The notes under the pieces: model-generated
Told to the model about the DNA's origin: nothing
What the model saw: the letters and a program-made list of their open reading frames with translations, nothing else
Database searches by the model: none
Translations under genes and position numbers: made by a program
Shown: piece after piece, positions 21,612 through 33,800 of the stretch
Position numbering within the stretch: position 1 is the stretch's first letter
How the letters are laid out: each line of letters begins with the position of its first letter
Source: Atherix ibis
Lineage: Eukaryota > Arthropoda > Insecta > Diptera > Athericidae
Direction: 5' to 3'
Assembly: GCA_958298945.1 (NCBI GenBank)
Contig: OY282609.1
Location: 34,445,212-34,509,211 of the forward strand
DNA: 64,000 bases

Positions 21612-22518
21612 CCAGGTGTATAAGCTTAAATCCGATGTTTGGTCATAGATGGCGTGAGTGAGCGTATTAGCTACAATGGGCACGCCATACTTTTTTTTTA
21701 TGAGTTTGACATCTGTCAACATTAATCAATGCACATTATTAGCAATTTCGTACAAAAACATAAATTTTTCTTTTGGTAATCATGTCTAGTTTTGTGCCAG
21801 AAAAAGAGCATATGCGGGAAGCTCTGCTTTTCTGCTTCAATTTGAAGAAATCGGCTGCTGAATCGCATCGAATGCTTATGGAGGCCTATGGTGACAGTGT
21901 TTTATCGAGAATCCTAAATGCAAGAAATCGTGGGTTGAGCCGGCCAACCATCAACATTTTCCTCAAGATCAAATCGCTTCGGACGGAAGACGATGTTGTG
22001 CGTTTGGTGGGATCAGCAGGGTATCGTCTACTATGAGAAATTGAAACCTAGTGAAACTCTCAATGCCCACCACTACCACCAACAACTGAATAAATTGCAC
22101 TGTGCTCTGCTTGAAAAAAGGACGGATTATCAACAAAGACATGACGAGCTGATTTTCCTCCACGACAACGCACCATCGCACACGTCAAAAATGGTCCAAA
22201 ACTACTTGGAGATACTCAACTGGGAGGTGCTACCCCACCCCCTTATTCAGCAGACCTGGTTCCTTCAGACTACCAGCTGTTTTCGTCGATGGGCTACACG
22301 CTCACTGAGCAGCACTTCGATTCTTACGAATGCGTCCGAAAATGGCTTGATGAGTGGTTTGCCTCGAAAGAGAAGGAATTTTTTTGGCGTGATATCCACA
22401 AATTGCCCGAGAGATGGGAAAAATATGTAGCTAGCAAGGACAAGTACTTTGAATAAATTTATTTTTATTTAAATATTTTTTTGACTAAAAAACAGCGGAT
22501 TTAAACTTATACACCTAG
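21612..22518 (+). mobile_element. mariner, mauritiana subfamily, copy 2, internally deleted
   Basis: Termini CCAGGTGTATAAGCTTAAAT and complement, TA on both sides (21610-21611, 22519-22520). The transposase starts at ATG 21782 with MSSFVPEKEHMREALLFCF and KKSAAESHRMLMEAYGDSVL. It then jumps at about 21907 to the region just before the DPG..RPNRFG block, losing about 370 bp relative to copy 3. The C-terminal part runs out of frame (21993-22430) with LIFLHDNAPSHTSKMVQNYL intact around the second catalytic Asp, ending at stop 22454-22456. The deletion joint shares TCG on both sides. It lies just upstream of the side-like exon at 21310-21513. Confidence 0.93.
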
Positions 22519-22683
22519 TATGCTTAGAATTAAGGTGAGAGGTGGCTTTGTTGTTACGCCTAGAGGGTTTTTTTTACCTAAATATACAATTTTTGAGTAA
22601 AAACATCGTTGGAAGTGATTGTTAAAAGCATTAGCGAAATTAATTTGACTTCAAAAACTGTCAAAAGATCCTATTCGTCGCTT

Positions 22684-23480
22684 TTAATTGTTGTCTTCAA
22701 ATAATTTTTGGTAGAAACTATTTACGAAACATTTTATGGATGTATTGAGGAAGAGTAAAAGTTCGATGTATTGAAATTCTTGTTTGTTTATTTGTTCCCT
22801 AAAACATGAGGCATGATATAGTTGCTGGTAAAACATGAGGCATGATATAGTAGCACCTGCCTCATGTTTAAGGTCCCTAAAACATGAGGCAGGTGCTACG
22901 ATATAGTTGCTGGTAAATCGGATTAACCAGTTTAAGGTTATGCAGAGTGTGTTAGTTTGTTTTAATAAATTAAATAGAGAATTTAAAATGGGTGCTGAGA
23001 GATCTAAGAGCTCTGCAATGGATGGAATCTCATTAGAAAAGAAGTGCTGGGTAAGGTGATATTTCGTTAAAAGGTGAGGGATAGTGAATTGAACATCACA
23101 GGAAGGGCAGATGTTAAGAGGATGCTTTCCAAATACGAAATCATGTGTGAAAGCAGAATGTCCTATCCGAACTCTGAGCAGTTCCGTACGCAAAATTTCG
23201 GTGGGTTGTCGAGTGGAGTGGTTGTAGTTCGCCAAAGAAACCTTTCAATACTTGTCTACTCGATTGTAGACACGAATGGTCAAAGGTGTTATTTGGCATT
23301 TAGCTAGCAGATGCATCAGGTTAGCAGCTGAGAGTTTACACCAGCAAGTTGATCAGTCCGCACATTGCCCGTAATTCCCACATGATCTTGAACACAATGC
23401 AATTCAACAGTTCTGTTGTTAACCAGGTTATGTTAAATACTGTTGAGAACAGTATCACTTGATGGCTTGTGTGACTGTCA
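22684..23480 (-). mobile_element. Non-LTR retrotransposon 3' part with RNase H domain (I/jockey-like)
   Basis: On the minus strand, HCVQDHVGITGNVRTDQLAG (about 23395-23340) matches the C-terminal RNase H motif with its His and final Asp. It is followed by LRVRIGHSAFTHDFVFGKHP and CPSCDVQFTIPHLLTKYH (23160-23060), the C-terminal Cys/His region common to RNase H-bearing LINEs. The open part is 22684-23235, but upstream there are stops, so it is dead. The tail contains duplicated and inverted copies of an AACATGAGGCA-based unit. RT is not present. Confidence 0.82.
22801..22918. repeat. Triplicated AACATGAGGCA unit with a 19-bp hairpin
   Basis: AAAACATGAGGCA occurs at 22801, 22830 and 22879, and GATATAGTTGCTGGTAAA flanks two of them. 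TAGCACCTGCCTCATGTTT (22851-22869) pairs exactly with 22880-22898, loop 10 nt. It lies inside the 3' part of the RNase H LINE and codes in the open minus frame. Confidence 0.85.
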
Positions 23481-23580
23481 TTAAAATATTATGATGATTG
23501 CCCATCATGGGAAGATTCCAGAATAATGTGTGCGAATGTGGGAGCCATTTAACTCAATGACGACATGAGACATGATATTA

Positions 23581-24372
23581 TTGGGTTGTTCGAAAAGTAA
23601 TTTGGTTTTTTTCTTAATAAAAATGAAAGACGATTTTCTTATAGTGAATTAATATTTTATTCTGATTACAGTTCACTTCACAATTGATGGTTGTGCTGCT
23701 CGATAGAAGCTCAACATAAACGATTCCTTTGAAATCCCACCAAATAGAAAAGTGCTTTGAGTCGATTCATCTTTTCCACTTAACATTGTTTCAGATCACC
23801 CATTTCTCGTCCCCAGTGATGATATGCTTCAAAAAGAAGTTGAGAAGCAAATCACAAACGTCAATGCGACGAGATTAAACCTAGCCGTTTCAAATGATCA
23901 TAAACGGTCGTATTCGATAAATTTAATCTCTCGGCGATCTCACGGGTTGTTATTCGCCGATTTGCATCAATTAATGCCTTTATTGTGCCTTCATAAGTTT
24001 CAAGTGGCCGTCCAGAACGTGGTACATATTCGAGATTAAAATTGTCAGATCGAAATTTTGCAAACCAACTTTGGTGCTGGCACTCACTTAACACATCTTC
24101 TCCATACACATCGGATAATTTTTTTCTTGCTTGAACCACATTTTTATTTTTTCTATACTAAAAAAGTAAAATATGCCGAAAATTCTGTTTTTCACTTTCA
24201 ATATTTAAAAGGGTATCAAACAAAAACTACTACGCAGAATCAATAAAGCAAGCCTTGCTATGTCAGCTGTCAAAATATACACGATTATGCGGCTTAAATG
24301 TGAAGTTAATTGTGGAAAAATACAAGTAAATACTCTGTTGGGAAAAACGAAATTACTTTTCGAAAAACTCAA
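23581..24372 (-). mobile_element. mariner, mellifera (Ammar1-like) subfamily, copy M1, 3' deleted
   Basis: Termini TTGGGTTGTTCGAAAAGTAA (left) and its imperfect complement ending at 24372, TA on both sides. The N-terminal transposase reads QARKKLSDVYGEDVLSECQH, QSWFAKFRSDNFNLEYVPRS and TTREIAERLNLSNTTVYDHL (24139-23861), the bipartite HTH region. Most of the catalytic domain is deleted; only short scrambled pieces remain between 23690 and 23860. Confidence 0.9.
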
Positions 24373-26642
24373 TATTATCGACGTCTGCATCCGCACAAAA
24401 TCATATAGTCCGGTCAACTGCTCTAGAAAAAGTTTTCTGAAGAATAAAAATCAATATTCGATATTTTGCAACGTTTCAGGGATGTAAACCTTTCAACTCC
24501 ACTCTTAACTATAGTTTCCAGTCAGGATGAAAGAGGACCTATGGAAATTCAGAATGATGGTGGAAGGATATCTTTTAAGATAAGAGATTATTAATGAAAG
24601 GGGAATGAATTGCTTTTGTATGGAGTGGCGAGTATTATATTTTTTTAGACGTTACAGAGAGAAGGGCCAGACAAATAAATGTTTTGATTAGTGATGGTAG
24701 GCTTCCGACCAGATTTCATTAATAATGAATACATCGATGAATGTGTGTCAGGCTTAACCCCTGCCGCAACTAGTTTAAACTTTGCTGCAGGCACATTGAC
24801 ACATAAAGTGAGGTAATAGAGCACAGTTTCATCCAATAGTTATTATAACTCTAATAGTCTAATAACAGTTATTCTACTTTTTGTTTGGTTTCAAATTATT
24901 TGATCTACGATTGTGTTGGAGACCAGATTTTTTCATTTTTGTCAAGCATATAAGCTAATGAAAACAGTAAGATTTAAAATTAATAGTTATAAAATTATTT
25001 TGAATAGTTTCAAGATTAATGTTTACAAAGACTCCATTATAGACAATGACTTCATTTCGAAATACCAGTATTTTATATAAAATTTATATAATTTAAATGA
25101 AGATTTATATACTTTTCACCCATAATGTAATATTGAGTGATGACAGTCTAAATAATCCCTCTCCCCATTAAAATTAATTCCATTTTCGATTAAAATGCCA
25201 AAAGAACACCAAGTTATTCCGGATTTCTTTCAGACAGTACAGTTTTGTACCATACAAATGACATGCGAAATAACAAAATCACATTAATTATTTGCAATAA
25301 TGAAATCAGAAAAAATTCCAGTATGTTTAGACAGAAAAAGAAATGTGAAAATATTCTGACCACCATTTTTATTTTTAATAAAAAATTCCGATGCAAAAAT
25401 GATCAAAAAAAAAAACATATTGTATTTTAAGACAATTCCCAGACCAGACCAGAGGGGATATCAGGACATATTCTAAACCAAACCAAAACGGTAGTCCTCA
25501 CAAATTGTCTTTCTCTTATTTTTAATCAGAGATTTCTACATTTTTGTATATGAGAATTTTAAGGACAAATTTTTCTTTTGCTTGATGTTTTGTAATATTT
25601 TTTCGTTTCCGATTTTGTTTTTTTTTTTAATTTTCTTCCCTCTGAAAAGTACATTGTTAAAATGGGATTCTGTTTTTTTTGTTGTGCCTGTCGTGTAAAT
25701 TCCAATTTTTTAACTTTGGCTGAGTTACTCTCATCGTAATCGTTGAGCTTTATTGAGCGTAACTTGAACTGACATTTGATGATAGTAAGCCCCAAAATAA
25801 AAAAATAGAAAATGTTTCTGCTGGGAATTTTTCGATCGTTCCTTCGTATTATCATCATATGCTCGTGGGTTATTTTCTCTGTACACTGGGGGCTTTTTCG
25901 ATTTTTTTCTCCATTTTTTTTATTTTGTTTTATTTTAAAGAATGACGTAGAAATTGACTCCTACAATCTTCTATGAATAGAAGTGATTCTTCGATGGGAA
26001 AAGACAATTTGACAAGATGTTCTATTTGGATGAGTGTCTCATCTGTCATCCGCATTCATTTATTCGACCTGATGTCAATCTTCCGATTAGAAAACAAGTG
26101 TTCTCTTTTACGGTTTTCATTTTCGCAAGTATACTCGTGCGATTGAATGATTGACTATTCATTGCTCTTTTAGTGTTAACAAAGTAAAGCGGCAAAAGGA
26201 AAAACCGAGGGACATAAAGAAAGGTTCTCTTTATCTTTACTGCCAAAAGGAATCCCAAATGGCATGCCCTAAAATGACCTTTCATTTCAGTTTGTCATCT
26301 CCTTTTTATATTTTTCAATAAAAATAAACATATCCACACCTCCTCTAAAGCCTAAAGCCTCTGTTACCATAAACAAATCAAAGACGAAAATACTATCAAC
26401 GAAATGGATTGTTACCTATCTACTTTTAATGAATGATTTGTTCGAATATATGAATTGATGGAGAAAAATCACTTTTATCCCAATAATTTGAAGGGTAGAA
26501 AATCAATCATTTATAGAGTTTTCTTTTTGATTGATTTGTAAATAATATCGGTAATCTTTCAATAAAATTAAATAAGTTTTATTGGTTACGTTTAGGAATA
26601 TGCAATAATTTTTGTGGGTATAAAAGAACTGTTCTCAGAACT
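24373..26642. other. AT-rich non-coding DNA
   Basis: No recognised gene or element. Open frames at 24645-24836 and 25559-25858 (both minus) lack motifs I recognise. Poly-T/poly-A runs are common. Confidence 0.4.
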
Positions 26643-26749
26643 TAAAATGTACATATTATATAAGAACCATCACGAAGAACATATTTAAAATAAGTGTTTT
26701 TTATTTTAAATATGTTCTTCGTGACGGCTCATATAATATGTACATTTTA
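26643..26749. repeat. 107-bp long hairpin (inverted repeat with ~50-bp arms)
   Basis: Left arm 26643-26693 and right arm 26700-26749 are complementary over almost their whole length (inner 22 bp perfect: CACGAAGAACATATTTAAAA with the flanking TAA). The only differences are near the middle of the arms (AAGAACCAT against GAGCCGT, a 2-nt indel) and at the base. Loop about 7 nt. Confidence 0.88.
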
Positions 26750-27073
26750 TTTCTGAAGATTTATGTAACAATATAAATTTTTGAATATTCTATGAAATGA
26801 CTAAATTTTATAATGTATTTTTTTTTACATATATTTTGGACTTAAGAATTAATTAATTATTTAAATAAGGTAATTTTTAAAACAATTTATTTCAAAAAAT
26901 AACTTTTGCCTGAAGTTTTTTCTTTTCATATAATGGACAATATTAATTATTTAAAAATTAATAATTTTTTTAGAAAAGTTTATTTTAATAATCTTGGTCA
27001 AATATAGTTAAAAATATTGAAATTTTTTGCAAAAATCTAACTTAAGATCAATTTGGTATTTTTTCTGAACATA

Positions 27074-28230
27074 AAACGGGTTGTTCGGAAAGTAATTTCG
27101 TTTTTCAATAACTGAGGACTTAATTGTATTTTTTTCACTACTAACTTCATACTTTAGCCGTATAATTATATGTATTTTAAAAACTGATACAGCAAGGCTT
27201 GCATGATTGATTCTGGACAGTAATTTTTGGTTAATACCCTTTTAAATATGGAAAGTAAAAACTACATTTTCGCCATATTTTACTTTTTTACTATAGAAAA
27301 GATAAAAATGCTGTTCAAGCAAGAAAAAAATTATCTGATGTGTATGGAGAAGATGTGTTAAGTCAGCGCCATTGCCAAAATTTCGATCCTGCAGTTTTTT
27401 GCAAAATTTCGATAAGGCAATTTTGATCTCGAAGATGCACTAAGTTCTGGACACATAAAAGGCATTAATTGATACGGCTTTTCATGAATATTTGAAAAGG
27501 CTAGGTTTTATCTCAAATATCGATATATGAGTTCCTCATCTACTTACGGAAAAAAATTTGTGCCATCGCATAGGCGTTTGTGATTTGCTTCTCAAACGCC
27601 AAGAAAATGATCCATTTTTGAAGCATATCATCACTGGGGACGAAAAATGGGTTGCCTACAACAATGTTAAGTGCAAGAAATCCTAGAGTAGAAAAGATGA
27701 ACTGGCTCAAAGCACTTCGAAAGCCAGTATTCATCAAAAAAAGGTTCTGCTATCTGTTTGGTGGGATTTCAAACGAATATTTTATTTTTAGCTTCTACCG
27801 AGCAACACAACGATCAATTCTGAAGTGTACTATCATCAGTTGGACAAATCCAATGATTCGCTTAAAGAAAAAAGGCCAGAATTGGTCAATTGGAAAAGTG
27901 TAGTATTCCAAAAGGATAATGCGAAACAACATACAAGTTAGACCAAAATCTTTTGATAGTATATACTGCCACTCCAATCATACTCTCCAGACCTAGCACC
28001 TTCCGATTTTTCAGACGGCAAAACGTTTAATTTAAATGAGGAGGTGAAAAATCACTTGGATCAGTTTTTTGCCAGCAAAGAACAAAAGTTGAGCGTATAA
28101 TCATGCTACAGCCAGAAAGATGGCAAAGGATATTGTATCAGACTGGATAATATTTAATTGAATAAAATATTAATTCACTATAAGAAAATCGTCCTTCATT
28201 TTTATAAAAAAAATACGAAAGCAACTAAGT
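27074..28230 (+). mobile_element. mariner, mellifera subfamily, copy M2, nearly full length but broken
   Basis: Left terminus GGGTTGTTCGGAAAGTAATT from about 27078; the right terminus is eroded (AAAATACGAAAGCAACTAAG). The transposase begins near 27305 (AVQARKKLSDVYGEDVLS) and passes through scrambled HTH frames. The catalytic half reads LLKRQENDPFLKHIITGDEK (27590-27650), KEKRPELVN and LAPSDFSDGKTFN shifted, and ends at about 28150. The first catalytic Asp (ITGDEKW) is kept. Many frameshifts and stops. Confidence 0.88.
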
Positions 28231-28934
28231 AAATGTCTTAACAAAGACATTTTCACCTTAAAATTTTAAAATATGTTAGACCTAATGCTTTTCTATAGTT
28301 TATTGTGAGAACGATAAAGTAAAATTGAAATTATTGTTTATATTAAAATCATAAACACGACTTTTGAGTATGTACAATTTCGTATTCGCAGAAGTTTAAA
28401 TCCATTTGGCAACTAAATAATTCAAGGAGACCATTAGTGAACACGCAGTCTCAAATTTACAAATACGATCATGAATTGGTTTTCTTATTATAATTTAAAA
28501 TGAAAATAATTGCAGGAGTTTTACATTCATAATTAAATTTTAGAGCATCAATGGTTGTTATTCATTATCACAGACAAATGACTTCAAATAATCCTACAAG
28601 AAGTTCAAAAATATTAAATCATAACTTTTTGGATGTTATTGCACAACTGCATTTTTAACTTGATTAACTTTTCCCACAATAAATCGACAATAAGCTAGGC
28701 TACAAAATGTCTGTTATCATAGATTTATACCAATTACTATTGACAATAACGGCAATTCCTTTCTCATTTTCACAAAAATTAGGACCGACGATACCACTGT
28801 ATCAAACAGTCACTTTTTCGGAAAGTAAAGTTTTCTCGTGAAAAATTTGTAGATTGGTTTCAGCCCAGTAACTACAATTTTACTTATTCATCTATCACAT
28901 CTATCCAGAGATGTGATTAATTATGTTTCTTTAA
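28231..28934. other. AT-rich non-coding DNA
   Basis: No recognised feature between mariner M2 and the R1-clade tail. Confidence 0.4.
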
Positions 28935-29672
28935 CGTGATATACCTGTCGTAAGACAAAATACGACTATAAGGATTGAGTCGCCTACGACTATAAGGATT
29001 GAGTTATGATCAATCAACGCACCACCATTACTGGCAGTTTACAGTCAGTAACCAGTTACAAGCTGGTTACTCCGACAGTTAGTGGCAAGGACTATATAAG
29101 CCTCTACTGTTATAAACAGTGACAGCGTCCGACATAATTACTAGTATCTCCAACTAGCTATTCGAAGACTGTACCCTCGATGTGGGTATTAAGCACATCC
29201 GCTACGTTGCTGCCTAAGGCGCCTCACCATTATCGGGCACAGTGTGTTTAACACCATGGGGTACCTCGATTCCCGTGGTACCAATTTTTGTTTAAAGAGT
29301 ACTTCGGTTTGTACTCCGCTCATTGAGCTACGGTAAGGAATCTTGTAAATTCCTAGGCACCGCTAAGCCAGTTCAGGTACGCGCGTTCTCCAAGAATCGA
29401 AAGTACAACCGGAATTGACCTTGGTCTTTCAATTATCACTACCTGCCCATTCGGTCTTTCAATTACATTCACTACCTGCCCATTCAGTAATCTTAATCTT
29501 CTTTCAAACAGTGCCATGGCAAATTCAGCTAGATATTCCCTCGTCTCAGGTGTACTAAGTGCAGCACTCAGATCCACTCGACCTTCATTCACACCCACAG
29601 AGATGAAAATACACCCTTTCTGAGAAGATGATTTTCTCGGGAAAATCACCTTCATTTTTAAGTTGCTCCAGA
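28935..29672 (-). mobile_element. R1-clade LINE 3' end, copy C (diverged)
   Basis: Reverse-oriented match to the 3' tail of copies A and B: GGTTACTGACTGTAAACTG, the GGTATTAA-type blocks, CCTAGGAATT and CAACCGG-type stem are all recognisable. The last ORF2 residues appear at 29600-29490 (YLAEFAMALFERRLRLLNGQ, compare FDVALFERRARIM in copy A). A unit TCAATTACATTCACTACCTGCCCATTC-like is duplicated at about 29428-29488. Only the last part of the element is present. A mauritiana mariner starts 4 bp beyond its upstream edge. Confidence 0.8.
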
Positions 29673-29676
29673 GCTA

Positions 29677-30890
29677 CCAGGTGTATAAGCTCCGCTGTTT
29701 GGTCATAAATGGCGTGAGTGATACTTTTTTTCATGAGTTTGACATCTGTCAACATTAATCAGTGCACATTGTCAGCTATTTTGTACAACAACATATAATT
29801 TTTCTTTGGTAATCATGTCTAGTTTTGCTGCGGGAAGCTCTGCTTTTCTACTTCAATTTGAAGAAATTGGCTGCTAAATAGCATCGAATGCTTATGGAGG
29901 GTTATGGTGACAGTGATTTATCGGAAACAACGTGCCGAAATTGGTTTCGGCGGTTCAAAGACGGCAATTTGGACTTGTGGGACAAGAAGCGTGAAAATCG
30001 TCCTAGGAAGGTTGAGGACCATCAATTGCAGGCTCTTTTGGACGAAGACGATACCGAATCTCCAAAAATGCTCGCGGAGCCATTTCCAAGCATCTGCGTA
30101 CCATGGGGAAGATTGAAAAGATCAGAAAATGGGTGCCGCATGAATTGAACGATTGGCAAATGGCGCGACGCCAAAACACAAGCGAAATCTTGTTCGGCAG
30201 ACGAAAAAGAAAGTCTTTCCTCCATCGGATTGTGACAGGCGATAAAAAAATGGATATATTTCGAGCATCCTAAATGCAAGAAATCGTAGGTTGATCCCGG
30301 CCAACCATCAACATCTTCCCTAAGACCAAATCGCTTCGGACGGAAGATGATGCTGTGCGTTTCGTGGGATCAGCAGGTTATCGTCTACTATGAGATATTG
30401 AAACCTAGTGAAACTGTCAATGGCCACCGCTACCGCCAACAACTGATCAAATTGCACCGTGCTCTGCGTGAAAAAAGGACGGATTATCAACAAAGACATG
30501 ACAAGCTGATTTTCCTCCACAACAACGCACCATCGCACACGTTCAAAATGGTCCGAAACTACTTGGAGACACTCAAATGGGAGGTGCTACTCTATCCCGC
30601 TTATTCACCAAACCTGGCCCCTTTCGACTTCCATCTGTTTTCATCGAAGGGCCACGCGCTCGCTGAGCAGCACTTCGATTCTTATGAAGACGTCCAAAAA
30701 TGGCTTGATGAGTGGTTTGCATCGAAAGAGAAGGAATTTTTTTGGTGTGGTATCCAAAAATTGCCCAAGAGATGGGAAAAATGTGTAGCTAGCAAGGGCA
30801 AGTACTTTGAATAAAATTGTTTTTGTTTTCTATGAAAAAAACATGTGTTTTTTTAATTAAAAAACAGCGGGTTTAAGCTTATACACCTGC
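29677..30890 (+). mobile_element. mariner, mauritiana subfamily, copy 3
   Basis: Left terminus CCAGGTGTATAAGCTCCGCT (lacks TTAAA found in the others), right terminus ends CACCTGC, TA outside both. The transposase would start at 29815. The N-terminal half is frameshifted (29888-30148 keeps YGDSDLSETTCRNWFRRFKD and the HTH), with a deletion of about 30 bp near residue 15. The C-terminal 155 codons (30347-30814) are open, with NNAPSHTFKMV where family members have HDNAPSH, so the second catalytic Asp is mutated to Asn-type sequence (LHNNAPSH). Confidence 0.93.
30347..30814 (+). pseudogene. mariner transposase C-terminal half, open but catalytically altered
   Basis: Longest uninterrupted transposase frame of the mauritiana copies: MMLCVSWDQQVIVYYEILKP, KRTDYQQRHDKLIFLHNNAP, LYPAYSPNLAPFDFHLFSSK and LPKRWEKCVASKGKYFE. 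The catalytic position in LHNNAPSH is Asn instead of Asp. SPNLAPFDFH keeps the last Asp. It lacks the DNA-binding half in frame, so any product would be inert as a transposase. Confidence 0.88.
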
Positions 30891-33800
30891 TAAATCAGCC
30901 AATTCTCGCAGTTGAGTTGGTCCAATGGCTTCAATTATTTTGTGAAGAGAATTTTAAGAGTATGTAAGCTCAATCTCGACTGTAAAATATGCCATGTTGT
31001 TGTGGAAGTCAGTCTCAAAGGTTGAGAACCCCTTGAAATCTATAAATTTGTATCCTGAACGGTAGTAATATGCTCGGTACTTTTACCAAATCTTTATTGT
31101 GTTAAAAAAGATTGCGTTCAAAACTTTTCACAGTTCGACGAATAGTGAGCGACCAAAATTGGAAAAGAAGTGCACGATAAGTTGCAATTAAAGAACGATT
31201 AGTTTGATGAGAAAAATTGCATAATTTGCAAACGTTGTTGATGCAAGTCCATAAGCGTTGTTGATGCAAGTCCATGAAAAAATTTCAAACCTTACCGAAT
31301 ACAACTGACAGTGACAGTCCATTTGAAAGGCATATATTTTTAATTTCTGTCTTTGATTGTATAAGTTGAAAAGAAATTTATACTGAAAAAAAAACTGCCG
31401 GAGAAAGGAAGAGTAAAAATTGGTTCAAAATAGATCCTTGTTAAATGTTTGCATTAATTTCCAAATAGCTATATTTCTACTTTAGTAAAAATAATATGCT
31501 TTTCCCCCAAAAAATATTGATACCCAATAATTAATTAAAAAGTGGAAAATTGCCTTTTTTTCATTATTATCCAAAATTTAACAAGAAAATCATATTTTTA
31601 TAAGCATTTTGTTTTCAATGATAATTGTAAAATTATCTATTGTGTAAACTTTTTCTAGTACAATTTTACGCTTCAGTACAATCGTCGTTTAAACCAGCAA
31701 CAGTTAAATTGTATTAAAAAGTAACTTGGCTCTTCTATATTTATTCCTTTCCCTTTGCTTTGGTACATTGAAAATTTTCTTCTACATTGAATCGAGAAAA
31801 TTTTAAGTAATCATAAGGGAACTGTACCGGAAATAGTAATAATAATAAAATGGGAAACTCAAATTGAACAAAAGGAAGGAAGGAATTTCATAAAAATAAT
31901 AATACGACAGCTGGAAATGCGTTTTCTACTTGAAAGCGAAAAGATTCTACTTATGAAAATAATGACAGTAATGACGTTGGTAGAAAATACCAAAATCAAC
32001 AGAATCGGATGACCATCCCTACAGGACAAATGTTTACTTCTAAAAATTAAATACACAAAAATACGTATTTTTTGTACCAATACCAGCACAATTTGTTTCG
32101 TTGGCTGTAATTGGCTTCGTTTTGAAAGGCTGAATCGACACCATATGCTGAATTCTTGTACAATTCCATTCAGATTTTTATTTATTAAAAAAACTATAGT
32201 GGAAAAAATAAACAATCACAATAGGAAAATATTAGAGTGTATGGTAAAGTCGACATTTGGATTTCTTGAGAACATGAACCTTGGATTGTCTAACGCAAAA
32301 CAAATATTGTAACTATGCCATAAAAGCGAAATGCAATGCTGTATATTGTGCAACGAACAGTGACCGGAAACCAAATGCACAAATGCAGCAACACTATATC
32401 ACCAGTCTCAAAAAGTTAGGGAAGACAATTGAAAGAGCTTAAAACTTTAGGAATTTTAACTTGATGAGGTTGCAGGAATTTCTTCTAGACAGTGCAGTGC
32501 ATAGAAATAAGGAATAAAACGATGTTTACTAGGATTTGGTAAAAATGCAGATCGTATGGCATTACCATCTGCATTCTGGAATTGGAAAGTTTCAAATGCA
32601 GGAAGGACAAAATAGCTGTGATGAGGACCATAACCAAGCACAATTGCAAAGATTCCTGAAATGGCAATAGAACAACAGCGTCCATAATGCATACAATTTA
32701 TCAACATAACTCGATACCGTTATGTGTTGAGAGGGTATGGACATGAATGCAGGATAATATAATGTCCATAAAAATATATAAACGTGAATAGAAGAAATGC
32801 CAAAGAGCTATCCAGTTACTAACCAAACATAAGAAAACAGGCGACAACCACCCGAAGAAAATGGACGAATGCAAAAATACCATTTCAACTGGTGGGGGTG
32901 ATGGCAGCGATGGTGTCTGTTCTGTTTTCTGCTGTCATTGAAAAATTCACTTACTAAAGAATGGAAATAGTGTTAAGGAATTTTTATTTTTTAAAACGTC
33001 TGTCATTTGACATTTATCGTCTGCTTTTTGTTTGCCATTTTATTAGATTGGGTTACGGAAAATTCAGTATCTTTTCATCTCTGGACTCCAAATATCCAAA
33101 ATGATATTTTTGTACTGCAGATTATCTAAAATCTATTTGATATACCATTGAATTTTTCCTATTTTCCCATCTTTGTAGGCACCAAATAATAAAAAAGAAA
33201 AAAAGTAAATCCTAAGCATTTTATTATAAAGGGACAAGGGAATTTCGACAATTATGGAAAATATGAGAAATTCTATCCGACGTTTTCGTGGATTTTCAGT
33301 TTACGCGCTGCCGCCTCCTTTCAAAATGGTTTGACGCGCGATTCTTGCAGAAAGGAAAATAAATGAGAAAAGTTTTCCGAATCACAGTTTTTAGTCTAGT
33401 TCGGTTTTGCCTTCAGTCTATCCCGTTTGTTAGTGGTTTTTTTTCTGATGTTTGATCCTTGCTGGATTGTTGTGGTTATGATTGCGGCTGTAATTGTTGC
33501 GGTGGTGCTTATTGCTGCAGCATTTGTAGCTGTGGCTGTAGCTGTGGTTATAACTCCACCATCGACTATACTATTTTTGACTATTATGGCTGACAACTTT
33601 GAAAATTTGCAATATTTTAACATCTGCCACATTAGCAATGTTAACCCAAAATACTCATTGAATTTAGTTGCTTTGGTTCGAGACCAGACCATCGTTTTTC
33701 TGTATTCACAGTCTTTTTTTTTTTAGAAGAAGAAGAAAACGGCGTTCATGTGAGACATGGAAAAATGGCGTTTTGTTTTTAACCATGATTTGGTTAGAAT

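Noticed and set aside
22684..23235. 183-codon minus-strand frame as a host gene
   Set aside because: It carries the C-terminal Cys/His signature of RNase H LINEs and is preceded by an RNase H motif; its tail is lengthened by local duplications.
29353..29655. 100-codon minus-strand frame as a novel gene
   Set aside because: It is the ORF2 end plus 3' tail of the R1-clade copy C, extended by a duplicated unit.
31859..32883. Series of short minus-strand frames that might be exons
   Set aside because: No conserved motif, no consistent splice phases, and similar frames arise elsewhere in the window's AT-rich DNA.
33396..33726. Overlapping ~100-codon frames on both strands (Ala/Thr-rich on minus, Val/Ala-rich on plus)
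   Set aside because: Both come from a GCTGTGGCTGTAG-type microsatellite; mirror open frames of this kind are usual there and no splice context was seen.
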